A DNA stretch of 64,000 nt from Ochotona curzoniae (lineage: Eukaryota > Chordata > Mammalia > Lagomorpha > Ochotonidae). Each line of letters begins with the position of its first letter. Position 1 is the first letter of the stretch. Positions 22,546 through 35,336 of this stretch are shown here, piece by piece. The translations under genes and the position numbers were made by a program. The stretch covers positions 372,001 to 436,000 of the forward strand of contig NW_024466409.1 of the NCBI RefSeq assembly GCF_017591425.1, in the 5' to 3' direction. Under the pieces are notes generated by a model. It was not told where the DNA came from. It searched no databases and was given only the letters and a program-made list of their open reading frames with translations.

Positions 22546-22580
22546 GCAGAAAGAGAGAAAGAGAGAGAGAGAGAGAAGAG
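22459..22580. repeat. compound (GT)n(GA)n microsatellite
   Basis: About 11 GT units at 22460-22481, then roughly 24 GA units up to about 22538, a short interruption, and further GA-rich sequence to about 22580. Confidence 0.97.
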
Positions 22581-22884
22581 CTAGTGGAGAAAGGAGTTGG
22601 ACTAGCCCATGTTGAAGGCATTTTGTCGGTTCATGCTGGCTCAGTAGCAGGGTAAGTGAGACATTAGAGCAAGGACGGAAACACTCCACCTCTGGCTCTA
22701 CAGCAAGCCTGTCCTGGCAGGCCTGCCGTGGCCTAGTCTGTTCAGCTGTTTGAATGAACGTCCGTCCATCTGTCTGCCTTTAGGCTGATTCTCTCCTTTA
22801 TGAAACAAGGAGGAGCCAGCTGGGCAGTGTATACCACAGATCCTCACTCAATGGAGCAGAGAATTTGGAAATAATTGTTGCTGT

Positions 22885-22990
22885 TCAGCAGCAATGGAGG
22901 CAGACAGGCTTGAAACTGATCTTGCCTTACCACTTTCTAGACAGGCATAAACCTTGGTTTCCTCATCTGTAAATAAAAATAATTGTTTTC
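22885..22990 (+). mobile_element. MIR fragment
   Basis: MIR-like text: AGGCTTGAAACTGATCTTGC, TTGGTTTCCTCATCTGTAAA. Confidence 0.72.
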
Positions 22991-23539
22991 ACCTTGTTTT
23001 GTTTTTCAAACAAATATACAAAGTGCCATTACACAGTCATCACATGATACATACTCAAGCAACACATTATGTCTTTCCTATCTTCCCATCTGCTATTTGG
23101 GATGGTCCCCAGCTCTGCTGTCCAGGATCTGGCTGCCAGCTCTACTTGTGTCATCTATTTTGCTCCTAGCTATTAGCAAGTTTAGGAGCATTTCCCAACA
23201 CAGGGGCATGTGAAATAACTGTGCCATTCCTTTTCCTTCTTTCCTTCCATCTCCAAGATTCTTGCATGGAACAAGTTGGTAACAGTACTAGCTGAGGGTT
23301 AGGATTCATGTTTGTCTGAGGCATCCTAACAGGCATGAGCCACTGAGCATTGCTATGGAAACCATTTTGTTATTCGCTGCTGTGTCACTTGTTTCCTGGC
23401 TCAGTTGCAGTTGTGGTGTGGGGGAAGGGCAGCAGTGAGGTACTCAGCAGATGAGAATTCAGACTCCTAAGTGGGGCCTGTCTCCTGTAAATATTGTGTT
23501 TAGGTGCCTGCTTCTCCTTGGAGCTTACTTCCCCAACAT

Positions 23540-23690
23540 TAGGAGAGAGGCCACTACATATATTTCTGAAATGATAGCCTGATGACCACTTGGACTTGTT
23601 AACAAACAAAATCCTGGTACCCACCACAGACCAACTATGCATCTGAAGATACAGGTCACAGTTTGAGAACCATTGCTGTGGGAATTAGAT
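23540..23690 (-). mobile_element. MER5-like hAT DNA transposon fragment
   Basis: The end GTCACAGTTTGAGAACCATTG resembles the terminus of MER5 elements, preceded by CCTGGTACCCACCACAGACC. Strongly diverged. Confidence 0.5.
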
Positions 23691-24394
23691 TAACTCAATT
23701 GTTTCCAATCTTCCAGTGTATAAAACAGGTAACACTGAAGTTACCAGGTAGGTAGAGGGCTTTAGAGTCCCATTTGCTCAGCTTCCCAACTGGTTCCATG
23801 GAATGCCACACTCCCAAAATGGGAAAATAATACATATTTTTCCTACTTTGCAGGATTCTTTTAATGACCAAATAATTTAATGAGAACATCTATGAAAAAA
23901 ATCTTTCCTAGAAGAGATTCTGAAATATCAACCATTATTATTACTACTATGAGTAGTTGTAACTTGTCTATCCAAAGTCTGTAAAACTCAATTAAGTCCT
24001 TGGAGGCCTGGGTTATTATTCTCCTGCTTTCTGTAGTTGAAGAAGGCATTGCAGGGTTTGGGAAACATCGGTTGAAAAGCTCCCATCTGAAAGCCATCAA
24101 CTTTCTAATATGGTATTTTTGAGAGCTAAAAAGTGCCCCCACCCTACCACACCATTTTGTTGCTTTCTAAATAGAACTTTCTTCTATTATCCAGCTCCTT
24201 TCAATGCTGATAACATTTACAATTAAAAAAAAAATTTATAAGGCAACAACACTGTTGAAAACACTGTCCGACACACAGTTTTCTGAGAAACTCTTCTATG
24301 TCTGATGCTTTGCAGTGAATTCAAATGAAGTACTCTGAGCAAGGGCACTCGGCAAGCATCTGCTGGCCCCCAAGGGGTGCGGAGCTCAGTGTGG

Positions 24395-24500
24395 CAGCTG
24401 ATTCAGCACGTGGTCTTGGCTGAGTCACTGCTACTCAAGGCCTTGGTTTCCACACCTACAAATCAAGAGCATCAGCTCCACTGAACTCTGTATTTCAGGA
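24395..24500 (+). mobile_element. MIR fragment
   Basis: GTCTTGGCTGAGTCACTGCT, CCTTGGTTTCCACACCTACA. Confidence 0.6.
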
Positions 24501-25439
24501 CAAGGGTGTGTACTTCTTGCCAAACCCAGGCTGAGATTCCACAACAATATCCTCACCTGCTGGGAGTGGCCTTGCCTTATGAGGACAATGTCCCATTCCC
24601 CAATATCCCATTTGGAATTTTCGACTTTCTCAGATATCATCAGCCCCACTATAAACTTGAAGCAGGAAGGGCAAAGAGTGAGCACAACATAAAAGTGGCT
24701 CACATAGGAGCTGCCAGTGTCTGACTGACAGGGTCATGACAAAATTCAGGCTAGTTTGACTCTAAGCCTAACGTTCTTTACTTCCTTGGATCACATTCTA
24801 AGAACATCCTATACAGAACTTCATTCAGTGGGAAGAGCACTGGAGCTGAAGTTAGAATATGGTAACAAGCTCCTCTTCTAGCAGTGCCTGCTGTGTGCTC
24901 TGGAACCAGCCACTCTATGTTATTGACCCTCAATGTTTTCACCCAGAGCATGGGACCATTACTTCCTGATACTTTCAGTGCTATGGTGAGGTGTGTGTGA
25001 AAGCAAGTAGAAACCATCTGTATACGGTCAAGGTGGAAGTGAGTCACCACGATGACCATACACTGTGTCCAATCGTAGGGAAGAATCTGCCCCATCTGTC
25101 CTTCAGAAATCTCACAGACCTGAGAAGTATAAGGTCCTGGACCACAGGACACTTGGGTGTGGGAGTTGAAAGGGTAAGTCTGCAGGTTGAGCTTTTTGGC
25201 ACAGAGTCTCAGCCCAGCTTTGCTCCAGCCCTGCAGAGACTAAAATGCGCCAAAGCTGCAAACACTAGGCAGGAGTGCCCAACCCCCAAAACATGGCTAG
25301 TTCCTTCTTCCCATTATTCATGCAGTCATCCTATCAGCGTACATCCTTCTTCCATCAATCCCACATAAAATGATATCCGGGTACCTTATATATGCAAGAA
25401 AGCAGAAAGAAGAAGGAACAAAGACAAATATGGTAGCCT

Positions 25440-25544
25440 CCAATGTTTAATGAAAACAGCTAACATTTCCTAAACTCTGTCTACCAGGAATTGTGCTGTT
25501 TCACTTCTCATATCACATTTAAATCTTCAATAACCCAAAAGGAA
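25440..25544 (-). mobile_element. MIR fragment (antisense), truncated by the composite insertion
   Basis: Reversed MIR text: CAGCTAACATTTCCTAAACT, then CATATCACATTTAAATCTTC. It stops where the T-run of the antisense composite element begins. Confidence 0.6.
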
Positions 25545-26150
25545 TTTTTTTCTTTATTATATTTTTGACAATCTTTACATAGTTAATTAGGGTAAAAAGG
25601 TTCAAGGGCTAAAGGAAAGTGGGTAAGACTATTATTTCCATATTGTTTCCTTCATGTTTAAAGGGGGGTATTAAGGGAGAAGGGCCACCCAGTTTCCCAC
25701 CTACCCAGGTCCTGGATGTAGGGCATGCTCCAAGGTTCTTGCTCAAGTGGTTTTGATGGTTCACCAGTTATGAATTGCTGCCAATCTTGCCACTCCAAGC
25801 ACTATGAGGTCTTTGAAGAATCCACTAATTGACATAGTCCATCATAGAGTCTCCGTTTGCCCAGTATTTCACTGCCAACATATAGCTGAGATGGTTGATT
25901 GACCTGTTCTGTCTTTTTTCTTTTCTTGGTTAGGGTTCTGAGTCCAGCATTTCAATTGGGGAAATCTCCAAAGAAACTTTGTCTGAGGTGTTCTCAGACC
26001 AGATTCTTGTATGTACTAGTAAGTACAGGGCCCAGCACAGTCCATCGTCCCAATCAGCTGGTGGTTGCAATTGCTGGTTTGGTTCTGTTTTCAGTCCCAA
26101 CTTCCACTGGAACCAATGGGTATTTCAGTCCAGCCTCATTGGGCAGGAAT
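25545..26150 (-). mobile_element. composite retroelement copy C (antisense, 5'-truncated)
   Basis: Read on the minus strand this matches the 3' domain of the elements at 59451-63285. It contains the last VNTR unit, AGCAATTGCAACCACCAGCT, the GGACTATGTCAAT motif, CTCAGAGCATGCCC-like text (here CTTGGAGCATGCCCTACATC), the CTTTCCTTTAGCCCTTGAAC tail motif and a terminal A-run. It is about 600 bp and has no ORF. It keeps a 38-bp segment that copy A lacks. A degenerate direct repeat (TTTAAATCTTCAATAACC near 25520, TTTAAAACTCTCAATCCACC at 26151) may be its old target duplication. It shows that the family is dispersed. Confidence 0.88.
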
Positions 26151-27855
26151 GTTTAAAACTCTCAATCCACCTTGAAGGAGCTGAGACTCAGGTGCCTCCA
26201 AGCACCAAGCAGTGAGCCAGGGCATGGTCTGCTCAGACCCCAAGTTTTCAATATGCCACATTCCATGATGTCCATGTACTTTTCTCTCTGATCTGTTACA
26301 ATCATGAAAAGTAGAAGTTCTAGAATTCTCCTGGCACAGGAGATATCATAAACCCTTGCGGGCTAGGATAGGTAAACATTCCCACCTGAAGTGAGGCATG
26401 AGATGATCAGCTCCTTCCTCAGCAGAGGAGGGCACTGGATGTAAAGGAGGTGGAGTGAAGACCTGATGGGCTTTTGTGAGATGCAGCTCAAGCCATGGGC
26501 TTCAGAGAGACACGGCTAACACCCACCTCATTCTAACAGCGACTGTTCTCCCACATTTTGCACTGCACAGCCATCTACACACTTCACATGTTCTCTTAGC
26601 TGGGACCCCCTGTTCATACTTTGGCCCCTCCCTTTCTTCACCTTCCCTTAATTTTCTTCTCTGGGATATTTTTCATGATTCTGCAGATTTTCTGCAGTGG
26701 ATTATAACAGACAGAAAAGCTTTAATGATCTCTCAAATACTCCGATTATCCAGCAAGAAGCCCCAATAACAGTGCACTAGCATTTTCCTTTAAGACTTTG
26801 GTCTTTGCTGAATGACTCCCTGACTTCACAACTTGCTTTGTCTCTAATGGAAAAAGAGCAGTGGCCCTTTTCCATCTGAATCGTTCACAGCAGCAGATGC
26901 CAGCAAGGTTGCCTGCAGAGTTTGGAAATGCCATGTTGCCATGGTAACAGCAGACCAAGGTTCGGGATGCTTCATCCCTGATGGGTTGCCCTGGCAGTGC
27001 CATGCAAGGCTTCTGGTGGAATCTTTCTTAACAAGCCAAAGAAGAGAGGGGGGAAAACCCACCAAAACCACATGGTCAAGAAATTGCTTAGCATTAACAT
27101 TGAGGTTCAGCTTTTGCACACACTGTGGGCTACTCACCTAGTTCCTTGGCTGGCAAACAAGCCAGGCCCTTGCTTTCTGCACCATGGCTCACTCAGAGAG
27201 TAATATGGTTTTTAACTGGCTCAGCCAACAATGTGGGACCTCCCTAACACCAGCCCCAAAATTACCACTTCTCTTGTTTGATGCCGCCAACCAGGATCTG
27301 CCGGCATGGACCCTGGCAATTAGCACAGCACCCACATTTGTTGGGGAATTAAGAGCCACTGATTAGCCTAATTCCATGCCATTTATAGACAGTGAGTATC
27401 AGCCTGAGATTGGCTTTTCCAAATGGTGGCCCAGAGGGTGGCATGTTCATGGTTTCCGTTTGAAAAAAGCCCAGTAAGCTAGACTGTGATCCAGGAGGGG
27501 AGACGGAACCCACTTTAGGGCTGCCTATACTTATATATCAGTTGTTCTGTCCGCAAGTCCTTCTCACCTATGGGAGGAGATAGAGACCACAAAAAGATGT
27601 TTCCCAATTCAGGCCATGCCTAAATCTTGACCTAGAAAGAGAGCCATGTTCTTTTGATAGTCCATGTTGTTGATCCCTTCTAGCAAGGGGTAGCAACAGG
27701 AGTAGTATACACCTGAACTTTGGGATTCTTGGAGACAGAAGCCTCAGTCAAACTCTACCTGGCTGAGCAGGACTCTGACATTCTGCTGAGATTCTCTTGT
27801 CTTGCCACTACTGAAGGGCTTGATCTTCTATGTGTCCTCAAGCTGTTGTCTGGTT
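26151..27855. other. unique intronic sequence
   Basis: No gene or repeat recognised. The short open frames here lack any family signature. Confidence 0.5.
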
Positions 27856-27859
27856 TAGA

Positions 27860-28350
27860 GCCCCTTGGAATTTGAATGCCCAATAATAATTGCCTGAAGA
27901 CTCCTTCTGTCAGCTCCCCAGCCCCTCCAGGATGTTGACTTCCCTAAGATCAGGCCCCTACATCTTGGATGGCCAATCTCTTTTGCTGTGGTTTGAGCAA
28001 GATGTGGTTCCTGAATTCAAAAGACAATCAAATCCCAAAGTTATCAAATTGATGGTATTAAGAGTATGGGGATTTAATCCAGTTGTGTTGTTCAGAAAGG
28101 CAGTTCTTGGGACAAAGTTGGTTATAAAAAGCTGAGTTGGGCCAAGCCACTCGTTCTGTTTTCTGGCTTTCATGAGATCTTTCTTCCACACACACACTGC
28201 ATGACTGCCATACTCTGGCCTCACCACACAACTGAACTAATGGAAACTGCCCAGTCATAGACTGTGACCCTCTAAAATCATGAGTCAAATTAAACTTCCT
28301 TCCTTCATAAGTAGTTTGTCTATACCGAAGAAAACTAATTAATGTACATA
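27860..28350 (+). mobile_element. MaLR-type (ERVL) LTR remnant
   Basis: Typical middle and end of MST/MLT-class LTRs: TTATAAAAAGCTGAGTTGGG, TGGCTTTCATGAGATCTTTC, AAATTAAACTTCCTTCCTTC, CATAAGTAGTTTGTCTATAC. Noncoding and diverged; subfamily not assigned. Confidence 0.6.
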
Positions 28351-29325
28351 TCCTACCACTGCAGGGGCTAACTCCAAAGTTAGTGTTATTCACCTGGGTT
28401 TCTATCCTCTCCTGACAATTTTCTGGAAAAGGACTCAGCTTGCTTATACATATCATACCTGGGTCATGATCACAGGAAGTCGGCTAAGTGAAAATACTTG
28501 CTCTCAGACACTGTGGAACTTCTAGATAACTTTAAGAAGAGGAAGCACAAAAAATGGCCCAAGGAAATAAATTGGGGATGAAAGGTAGGGGGTGTATCAT
28601 TGCAGATGGTTCAGGAAATAGAATTTTCAAAAGATCTGACTAAATATTTCAGACTTTATTTAGTATCCAACTGGAAACCACCAAAGCTTTGGGCAGGAGC
28701 GTGGCAGAATCAGAACTGTGCTTCAGAAGCAAAATCTGGTATAATAGTAATGATCATTATCACTGTAATAGTGATAAGTAACATCTGGGGGGCATTCACA
28801 CAGTACAAAGCATTTGGTAAACATGCATGTGGCAGGATGTCTCCAGGGAGATAAGTTTGGAGGCACAGTGCAGGAGAAAGAAGGTGAATGAAGCCTGAGC
28901 AGTCTTAGCAGGGTTGCCAAGGAGAGTATGCATCAGGGCATGGACTGAGCATTCCTGGCACCAGGGAAGCTCTAGGCACAGAGGGAAGGGAAGGGACAAT
29001 AGCTCTAGCTAGGAGACTGGAAGGATGGAGCTTATTTCTGCGTCTAGATGAGGCTACACTCCAACCCCAAGAACTCAGTCAAAATGCCACTTCAAGCTCA
29101 TGAAAACCTTTGGGGAAAAATAGGCTTATGAGACAAGGCAGCTCTCCTAGGAAGACTTACTCTCCGACATTCTCCTCTGGTCCCTCCAACCTAGAACCTG
29201 CTGGTTGCAGTGAGAAGAAAGGGACCTGGAGAACAGGCAGTCTTTCCTGGCACTGACAAGCGTGCCTTCTTGGTGGAGATCTGTTGGGATGTGTATCCTC
29301 CACATAGGGAAGAAGTCCCACTATG
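28351..29325. other. unique intronic sequence
   Basis: No gene or clear repeat. A possible very degraded antisense MIR near 28735-28830 was not pursued. Confidence 0.5.
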
Positions 29326-29686
29326 GGTTTTACTTATTTGTTTGTTTATCTATTTATTTAATTCGTTCATTTATTCATTTATTTAGGAAAGGCAGATTTA
29401 CAGAGAGAAGGAGAGACAGAAAGAAAGGACTTCCATCCACTGGTTTATTCCCTAGATGGTCACAATAGCTGGAGCTGAGATCATCTGAAGCCAGGAGTCA
29501 GGAGTTTTTTCCAAGTCTCCCACAGGTACAGGGTCCTAAGGACTTGGGCCATCCTCCACTGCTTTCCTAGATGATAAGCAAGAAGCTAGATGGGAGTGGA
29601 GCAGCTAGGGCACAAACTGGTCCCCTGTGGGATGCTGGTGCTTGAAGGTGGAGGACTAGCTAATTGAGACATCATGCCAACCCTGG
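29326..29686 (-). mobile_element. C-repeat SINE, antisense
   Basis: Long TTTATT-rich tail side (29326-29390), AAGGCAGATTTACAGAGAGA, CAAGTCTCCCACAGGTACAG, and the reversed head AGCTAATTGAGACATCATGC. Confidence 0.85.
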
Positions 29687-29689
29687 AAA

Positions 29690-30665
29690 CCCTGGTTTTC
29701 ACCCATGTGTATGTTTCTCTGTTCTGTTAGAACCACTGCAGTGGGCTCTAAGCTCCTGGCAACCAAAGCCCACAGGTGATATTCAGGGCAACTTGCTCCG
29801 AGACATAAACCCTCCGTCCTGGTCAGGAGGGCTTCCCACTCCAATCAATTGTCAGCCGGTGCTCCACAAGCTCTGCTTGTGTCCAACCTCCTTTGTACCA
29901 ACAGGAATATTTTCATCTGGTTCCCTTGGACCAGTCCAAAACCTAGGCTAGCCTTCACAGCTCAGCTCAAGTCTTCCTTTGGAAATTCTACAACAGTGCT
30001 TCACAGAACTACCGGGAAGGCTCAGAGTGACAAGAGAACTTAAGACCATTGGCTCAACTCTTTCAACTCTGGAAAAGGAAAACCTAAGGCCTGGTGAAGA
30101 CAGAATGCCTGTGACTAGAATCCAGGTCTGTAGCATGCCCATGAACTTTACAGCTCTGCTTTAGTTCACATATCCACGTCAAGGCTTGTGATGCTGTCTG
30201 CAGCGGCAATGACTTCTGCATCTGAGTATTTTTCACAGTGCCTGGCACAGAATAGGTGGGCTGAAGATGTCCCAGGAAATGGAATCTGCAGCAGCCCCAA
30301 GCTCAGGAAGGCAACAGGTCCCAAGGAAAGGCAGGACACAGGTGAAGGGAAAAACAAACAAATATTAAAAAAAAAATTAAAAAACCCTCTTTCTAACAAG
30401 TCTCCACTACTGTGGGATGCAAGCCAAGCCCAGAAACTAGGCTGGCAGGTGGAATAGATCAGATGACGCATTCAAAGGAGATTTCGACATCTGAAAGATT
30501 TCTGCATCCAGTATCAGTGCCCTAGCCCACAGTCCCCTGGGAGTGTGCCTTCAAGAGGCTGGTAGCAGGGGTCGTGCTGAGGTCACTTCCAGCCCGAGGG
30601 CATTGGTAAGAGTAGTGGTAGTGGTGGCAGCAGGGAGAAGAGTTTTATTTTAAAGCTTAATCTTC
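29690..30665. other. unique intronic sequence
   Basis: No gene recognised. The A-rich patch at 30356-30380 has no SINE attached. Confidence 0.5.
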
Positions 30666-30669
30666 CGAT

Positions 30670-30815
30670 TTCGAAAGCTAAAAGAATGTTCATCTAATTT
30701 CATTAAGAAGACTGAAAGCTTGGTACAGAGTTTTGATTAAGGTCATATAACACATCAGGGCCATAGCCACAACACAGCTTTAGACCTGTTGTTCCAAACC
30801 AGAGTTCTTCACAGG
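30670..30815 (-). mobile_element. MIR fragment, antisense, low confidence
   Basis: Weak match: TTAAGGTCATATAACACATC resembles the reversed MIR 'aaggtcacacagctagta' core. Confidence 0.4.
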
Positions 30816-30928
30816 ATAACTCTCCTTAAATAATCCTCATTGGAGTAACTAGGAGTGTACCTTGTTAGAGTTAAATTGTCAGCAATGATCTCTACCTGGT
30901 TTTGCAAAATATCAAAACTCAGTTACTA

Positions 30929-31208
30929 GGGCTGGCACTGTAGTGGTGCAACATCAGCACCCCATATAGGTGCTGATTAATGTTATCATTGCTCCACTTC
31001 TGATCTAGCTTCCTGTCAATGGCCTGGGAAAAGCAACAGCAGCAGATGGCTCAAGTGCCACCCATATAGGAGACCCAGAAGAAGTTCACGGCTTTTTGGT
31101 TTCTTCCTGGCCCAGCTCCAGCTAGTGAGGCCATTTGGGGAGTGAACCAGTAGCTGCTTTACTCTCCCTAAGTTTGACTTTCAAACAAATAAATTAATCT
31201 TTAAAAAA
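30929..31208 (+). mobile_element. C-repeat SINE, older subfamily
   Basis: GGGCTGGCACTGTAGTGGTG head, CAGCACCCCATATAGGTGCT, AACAGCAGCAGATGGCTCAA, GGAGTGAACCAGTAGCTG and tail AAATAAATTAATCTTTAAAA. Confidence 0.85.
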
Positions 31209-31210
31209 CC

Positions 31211-31695
31211 CTCAATTGCTGACAGGCTGATGATTCAGGTTTAGATAAAATTATTGGGTTCTACTCAAGAGTCCAAATGAAGAAGCCACCTGCCTGAAAA
31301 CCCAAGACTCAAGAAGAGATTTATCTGGTTCCACAGTCCTTCCTTTCTCTGCTGGCTTACACTTGCTGCCTCTTCACTCAGAATATAGGAACAAAGAGGA
31401 CAGACAGACCTTCTGGGAGGTCCAACAAGGGATCCATTGATACCTACAACTTGGTTGAGCCTCCTCTGCCCCTATGCTGCTGCTGGCGCTGGGAACACAA
31501 AGAGGATATGAGATCCAGAAGTGTGAATTTATAGGATGACTCCCAGGGAGAATTTAAAAGAACAGTTATAAGGGTTGGAAGAGAGACAAACTTAGTCTTT
31601 TAAATTCTGGAAGAAAAAAAAAAAAAGATTGGGAAGCAGTACAAGAAAGAGCTGGTGTGACAGAACAGGCTGGCAAAGTCCTGCTTTCAGATGTG
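31211..31695. other. unique intronic sequence
   Basis: Nothing recognised apart from an A-rich run at 31611-31626. Confidence 0.5.
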
Positions 31696-31699
31696 AGTG

Positions 31700-31790
31700 C
31701 CACCAGCCACAGTCATCTGTGTGCTTGTATAGCACAGCACAATGCCTGGCACATAAAAGGCACTCAATAAAGACTTGCTGAGTCAGTGCA
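31700..31790 (+). mobile_element. MIR/L2-type 3' end fragment
   Basis: Contains CACAATGCCTGGCACATAAA and AGGCACTCAATAAAGACTTG, the shared terminus of MIR/L2. Confidence 0.75.
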
Positions 31791-33895
31791 CTAGCAAACT
31801 AGTGTCCCAAAGCGGAGCGAGATGCAGTTCCAGTGCATGTAGAGGAAGTTCCAGGACCAAGTGGGGTCTTGCCCCTCTCCATCTGCAGAAGGGACAGGAG
31901 GCAGCTGGCAGGTCTAGAAATGCTGACAGAGAAGGACAGAGCTTTCAGCCCCAACCTACTTCTCCATGGCAACGAGCTGACAGAAAACTGCATGGGAGAC
32001 TGAGAAACCATTTTTAAAATAAAGACGCAAAACACTCTGAGTATAAAATCACACATGCAAAGCAACAGCTCCTGCTTCTTAGCCTCTTGGGAGCCACAGG
32101 CCCAATCATAGAGAACAGGACCTCTTTGCAACCTGCCCATTCCTCTGCCAAGGGCCCCGGGGCCTCCTGGCTGCTGTGTAATGCAGACAGAATTGTTCTT
32201 ACTTGGAAATATGTGTTTCAGGGCATTGCATCAAGTCTGACAAACAATGGTAGAGGCTCTTTCAGGGTGGGATCTGGTCAGCTCCTATCTCTTATAGCTG
32301 TCCACAGTTGGCTTCATGTAGGCATGAAGTCTCATAGCAATGATGGCTGCGGCAAGGTGGGAAAGGAGGAAGAGATTACTTCCCTCCTGGGTCCCAATAT
32401 TCAAATTTTGTTTCCACCTTCTCCAAGATGACTTAACTGTACCATCTCTTGGAAGCCCAAAACCCTTTGCTTACATATTCCACATAAAATGAATAGTCTT
32501 CTTTTTCATACAATTATGCTTATTTGTTTTACGCCCAAGTAGAGAACCTGGTAAAACCTCATGAACTGTTTTCTGAAGTGAGCCAACAGCATGAGAGTAG
32601 CTGGAGGTGAACTTTCCTCAGGTTATCTCTATCCAAAGCCTTGGGTACTCTGAGAGAGTGAAGGCAATGTTGTTTTTCCTCCTGCACTTGGATGACTTTT
32701 CTGTCAAGTCCAGCATGTGTTCTCCTCTACAACATTATAGATATCACTGTATGCAAGAAGATACTCCAAAGTAACTTGCACTAAGAATCCCAGATTCAAA
32801 TGAAAAAGGTGGCTGATGCACAAATTCACAAAGTGAAGTTTTCCACAGTGACAGAGAGGTAGTGACACATCAGGGCTTGGGTATTCTAACTGGTTCATAG
32901 CTCTTTTCACAGTCTTTCAATGCTGTAGAGATCCCATCAAGATATTCTTCAGTTTGGGACAGAAGAGATTACACATTCCATTAAAATCAGAAGCATTCTG
33001 GATCACCTGCATTTCAAACCCCTGCAATGGAATGGAGTCCAGCTCTCTACTTCTGGGCAGAAAGCCACTGGCAACATTCTGGGCAGGGAAGTTAACCCTT
33101 AGTACTCATCAAAGTCTTTCAGTCTCTCAGGTACTGATAACTAACTGATGCCAAGGTCGTCCTGGCAGTTAGGATTTTATTGCCTCTAGGTTGCTGAGCT
33201 AACCTTAAGGGGAAAAAAAGAAGAATGGATGCAACACTGCAAACATTAGAGAAGCAGATCTGGAACAATTTGGCGAGGATACAGAGGGAAACTGGTGTGA
33301 CTGGAGCACAGGCTTGCATAGAAAACCATTCTCTTTGGAATTGATTTGTCCTGTGATGTAAACCCAGCAGAAACAGAGCTCACAGAGACAGGAGAAACTC
33401 ACAGGCCCACTGTTGGAGTTCTAATGATTTCTGGGCTTGTGTGCCAGAGTGGCATGAGTAAGGTCTGTTCAGATCTCAGCAACAACTTCCACCAGGACAG
33501 AAGGTGGAGGAAGGCTGGGGTGGGGGGTATATGCTTGTTGAAAACCCCAATGTGCAATAATTTGGCTGGCCCAACGAGACCAGCTGCTTGGTTCAAATAC
33601 TAGCATAAATGTTTCTGTAAAGGTATTTTTTGGGATGTGATGAACATTTACAATTAGTTGCCATTAAGTAAAGCAGGTCATACTCTGTAAAGTTAGTGAG
33701 TCTGAGCCCATCAGTTGAATCCTGAAGGCAAACATTGAGGCTTTCCTAAGAAATTCTCACTCGACAGAAACATAGAAACTTTGAATTTTCAGCCTTTAGA
33801 CTCAAGACTGCAACATCAGCTCTTATCTGAAACTCTGTAGGTTTTCTTCTAGAATCTGTACTTGCCAAGCCTCCACTAGTATGTATGCCAATTCC
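31791..33895. other. unique intronic sequence
   Basis: More than 2 kb without a recognisable element or exon on either strand. Confidence 0.5.
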
Positions 33896-33982
33896 TTCTG
33901 CCATATATACATATATATACATATATAATCTATCTATCAATCTATCTATCTATCTACCTACTTACCTACCTACCTACCTATG
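33896..33982. repeat. compound (AT)/(ATAC), (TATC)n, (TACC)n microsatellite
   Basis: CATATATACATATATATACA, then TATC tetramers (33929-33954), then TACC/TACT tetramers to about 33980. Confidence 0.97.
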
Positions 33983-34064
33983 GTAGAGACAGAGGTTGAG
34001 GTATAATGGCTCTACTTTCTGAAGCCCTCTGATGAACACAGACGAAGTTGGTTACTTTTGTCTT

Positions 34065-34215
34065 CTCTACCTAATTTAATTCTACAAATGATTTACGGAG
34101 GTAGATTTTTTCTATTCTGATGCCTATTTTCAGATAAGGTAAAGGGAAGCTAAGATAGGCAAGTCATTTGGTTCAAAGCCATGTATCAATTTCATCACAT
34201 AGCCACAAGGAAGTA
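34065..34215 (-). mobile_element. MIR fragment, antisense
   Basis: TATTTTCAGATAAGGTAAAG and AGATAGGCAAGTCATTTGGT match the reversed MIR core. Confidence 0.65.
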
Positions 34216-34398
34216 GAATTCTCTGAAGGAATGCTGTTCAATACTCCTGGTCAAAGCAGATGTTGCAGCTGATTCCTCCGACTTCTCCCCCTTGGGGATG
34301 CTGATGACAGCAAAAGATATGAGGGGCATGGATAATTTTGCTCATTCAAGCAGGAAGAGGACTTGATTCTACAAAGCACTCTGTCTCTGGACTTAGTT

Positions 34399-34740
34399 TT
34401 TTTTGTTGTTGTTTAAGATTTATTGATTTATTTGAAGTTAGAATTAAAGAGAGGGGGAAGAGGGGTATACAGAGAGATTTTTCTATCTACTGGTTCACTC
34501 TCCAGATGGTCATAAAGATAAGGGCTGGACCAGGTCAAATCTAGGAACCAGGAACTTCATCTGCATCTCGATGTGGGTCACAGGAACCCAAACACTTACG
34601 CTATCCTTCACTGCTTTTCCCAGGCACATTAATGGGCAGCGGGGTCAGAAGTGCAGCAACAGGGGCACCAATTGGTGCCCATATGGGATGTTAGTATTGG
34701 GGGATGGCAACTTTCCCATTATACCACAACACTGGACCCA
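34399..34740 (-). mobile_element. C-repeat SINE, antisense, older subfamily
   Basis: TTGTTGTTGTTTAAGATTTA tail side, CTACTGGTTCACTCTCCAGA, TGGTGCCCATATGGGATGTT, and the reversed head TATACCACAACACTGGACCC. Confidence 0.85.
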
Positions 34741-34744
34741 GTTT

Positions 34745-35335
34745 TTTTCCTTTTAAACTTGATCCCCTTAGGGAAGATGATGATTTTTCAACTAATGCTC
34801 TTTCTCCTGAAGCCAAATCCAGGCTGCAAACTGATTCCTTTTGGCTGCTGAAGTGGGAAGTTTATGTACTCTGCTCACATAAGGAGTCCTAGAGGGGTTT
34901 CTCTGGGGATTCCTTGGCCCATCCTCTGATACCCTTGGGCCCATTCAGGTATCTGCTGGGGGAAGGGAGCACTTTTCTCTCCTAAAATATATGTGCCTAA
35001 GGATGGCTGAAACCCTCTTGTCCCAGAACCCAAGCAATAGCTTTGCTGACACAAGCCAGTATTTGCAGGAGCAAGCTTAAATTGCCGAGGACACTGCAAA
35101 GGAAATAATCTCAGCAATCCAAATACAGCTAAGAGCAACAAGGCTGTCAGAATGAGGTCTGTGACTCCGACAATTTCTCTCTCCAAAAGGCTGGCATATA
35201 CCCCAGCAGCAGCCATTGCTCAGTATCCTTCCAGCAGTTTCCATTTGGCTGCTCTCTTGGTTCTTGCTGCAAAGGCATGACCACTGAGAGCAATATATGC
35301 AACATGTTAAGACACACATAAAAATATGCCAACGA
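34745..35335. other. unique intronic sequence
   Basis: No gene recognised; the 113-codon minus-strand frame that overlaps it has no recognisable domain. Confidence 0.5.
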
Positions 35336-35336
35336 G

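Larger units (their letters stand above)
22995..25445. other. mostly unique intronic sequence
   Basis: Contains only a MER5-like piece (23540-23690) and a MIR (24395-24500). No exon was recognised. The minus-strand open frame at 24778-25152 begins MSCGPG, which recalls a SERGEF blade start but does not continue like one. Confidence 0.5.

Noticed and set aside
24778..25152. possible SERGEF penultimate exon (frame starting MSCGPG)
   Set aside because: Only the SCG triplet resembles the SCGSEHNLA blade; following residues and the flanking splice sites do not fit.
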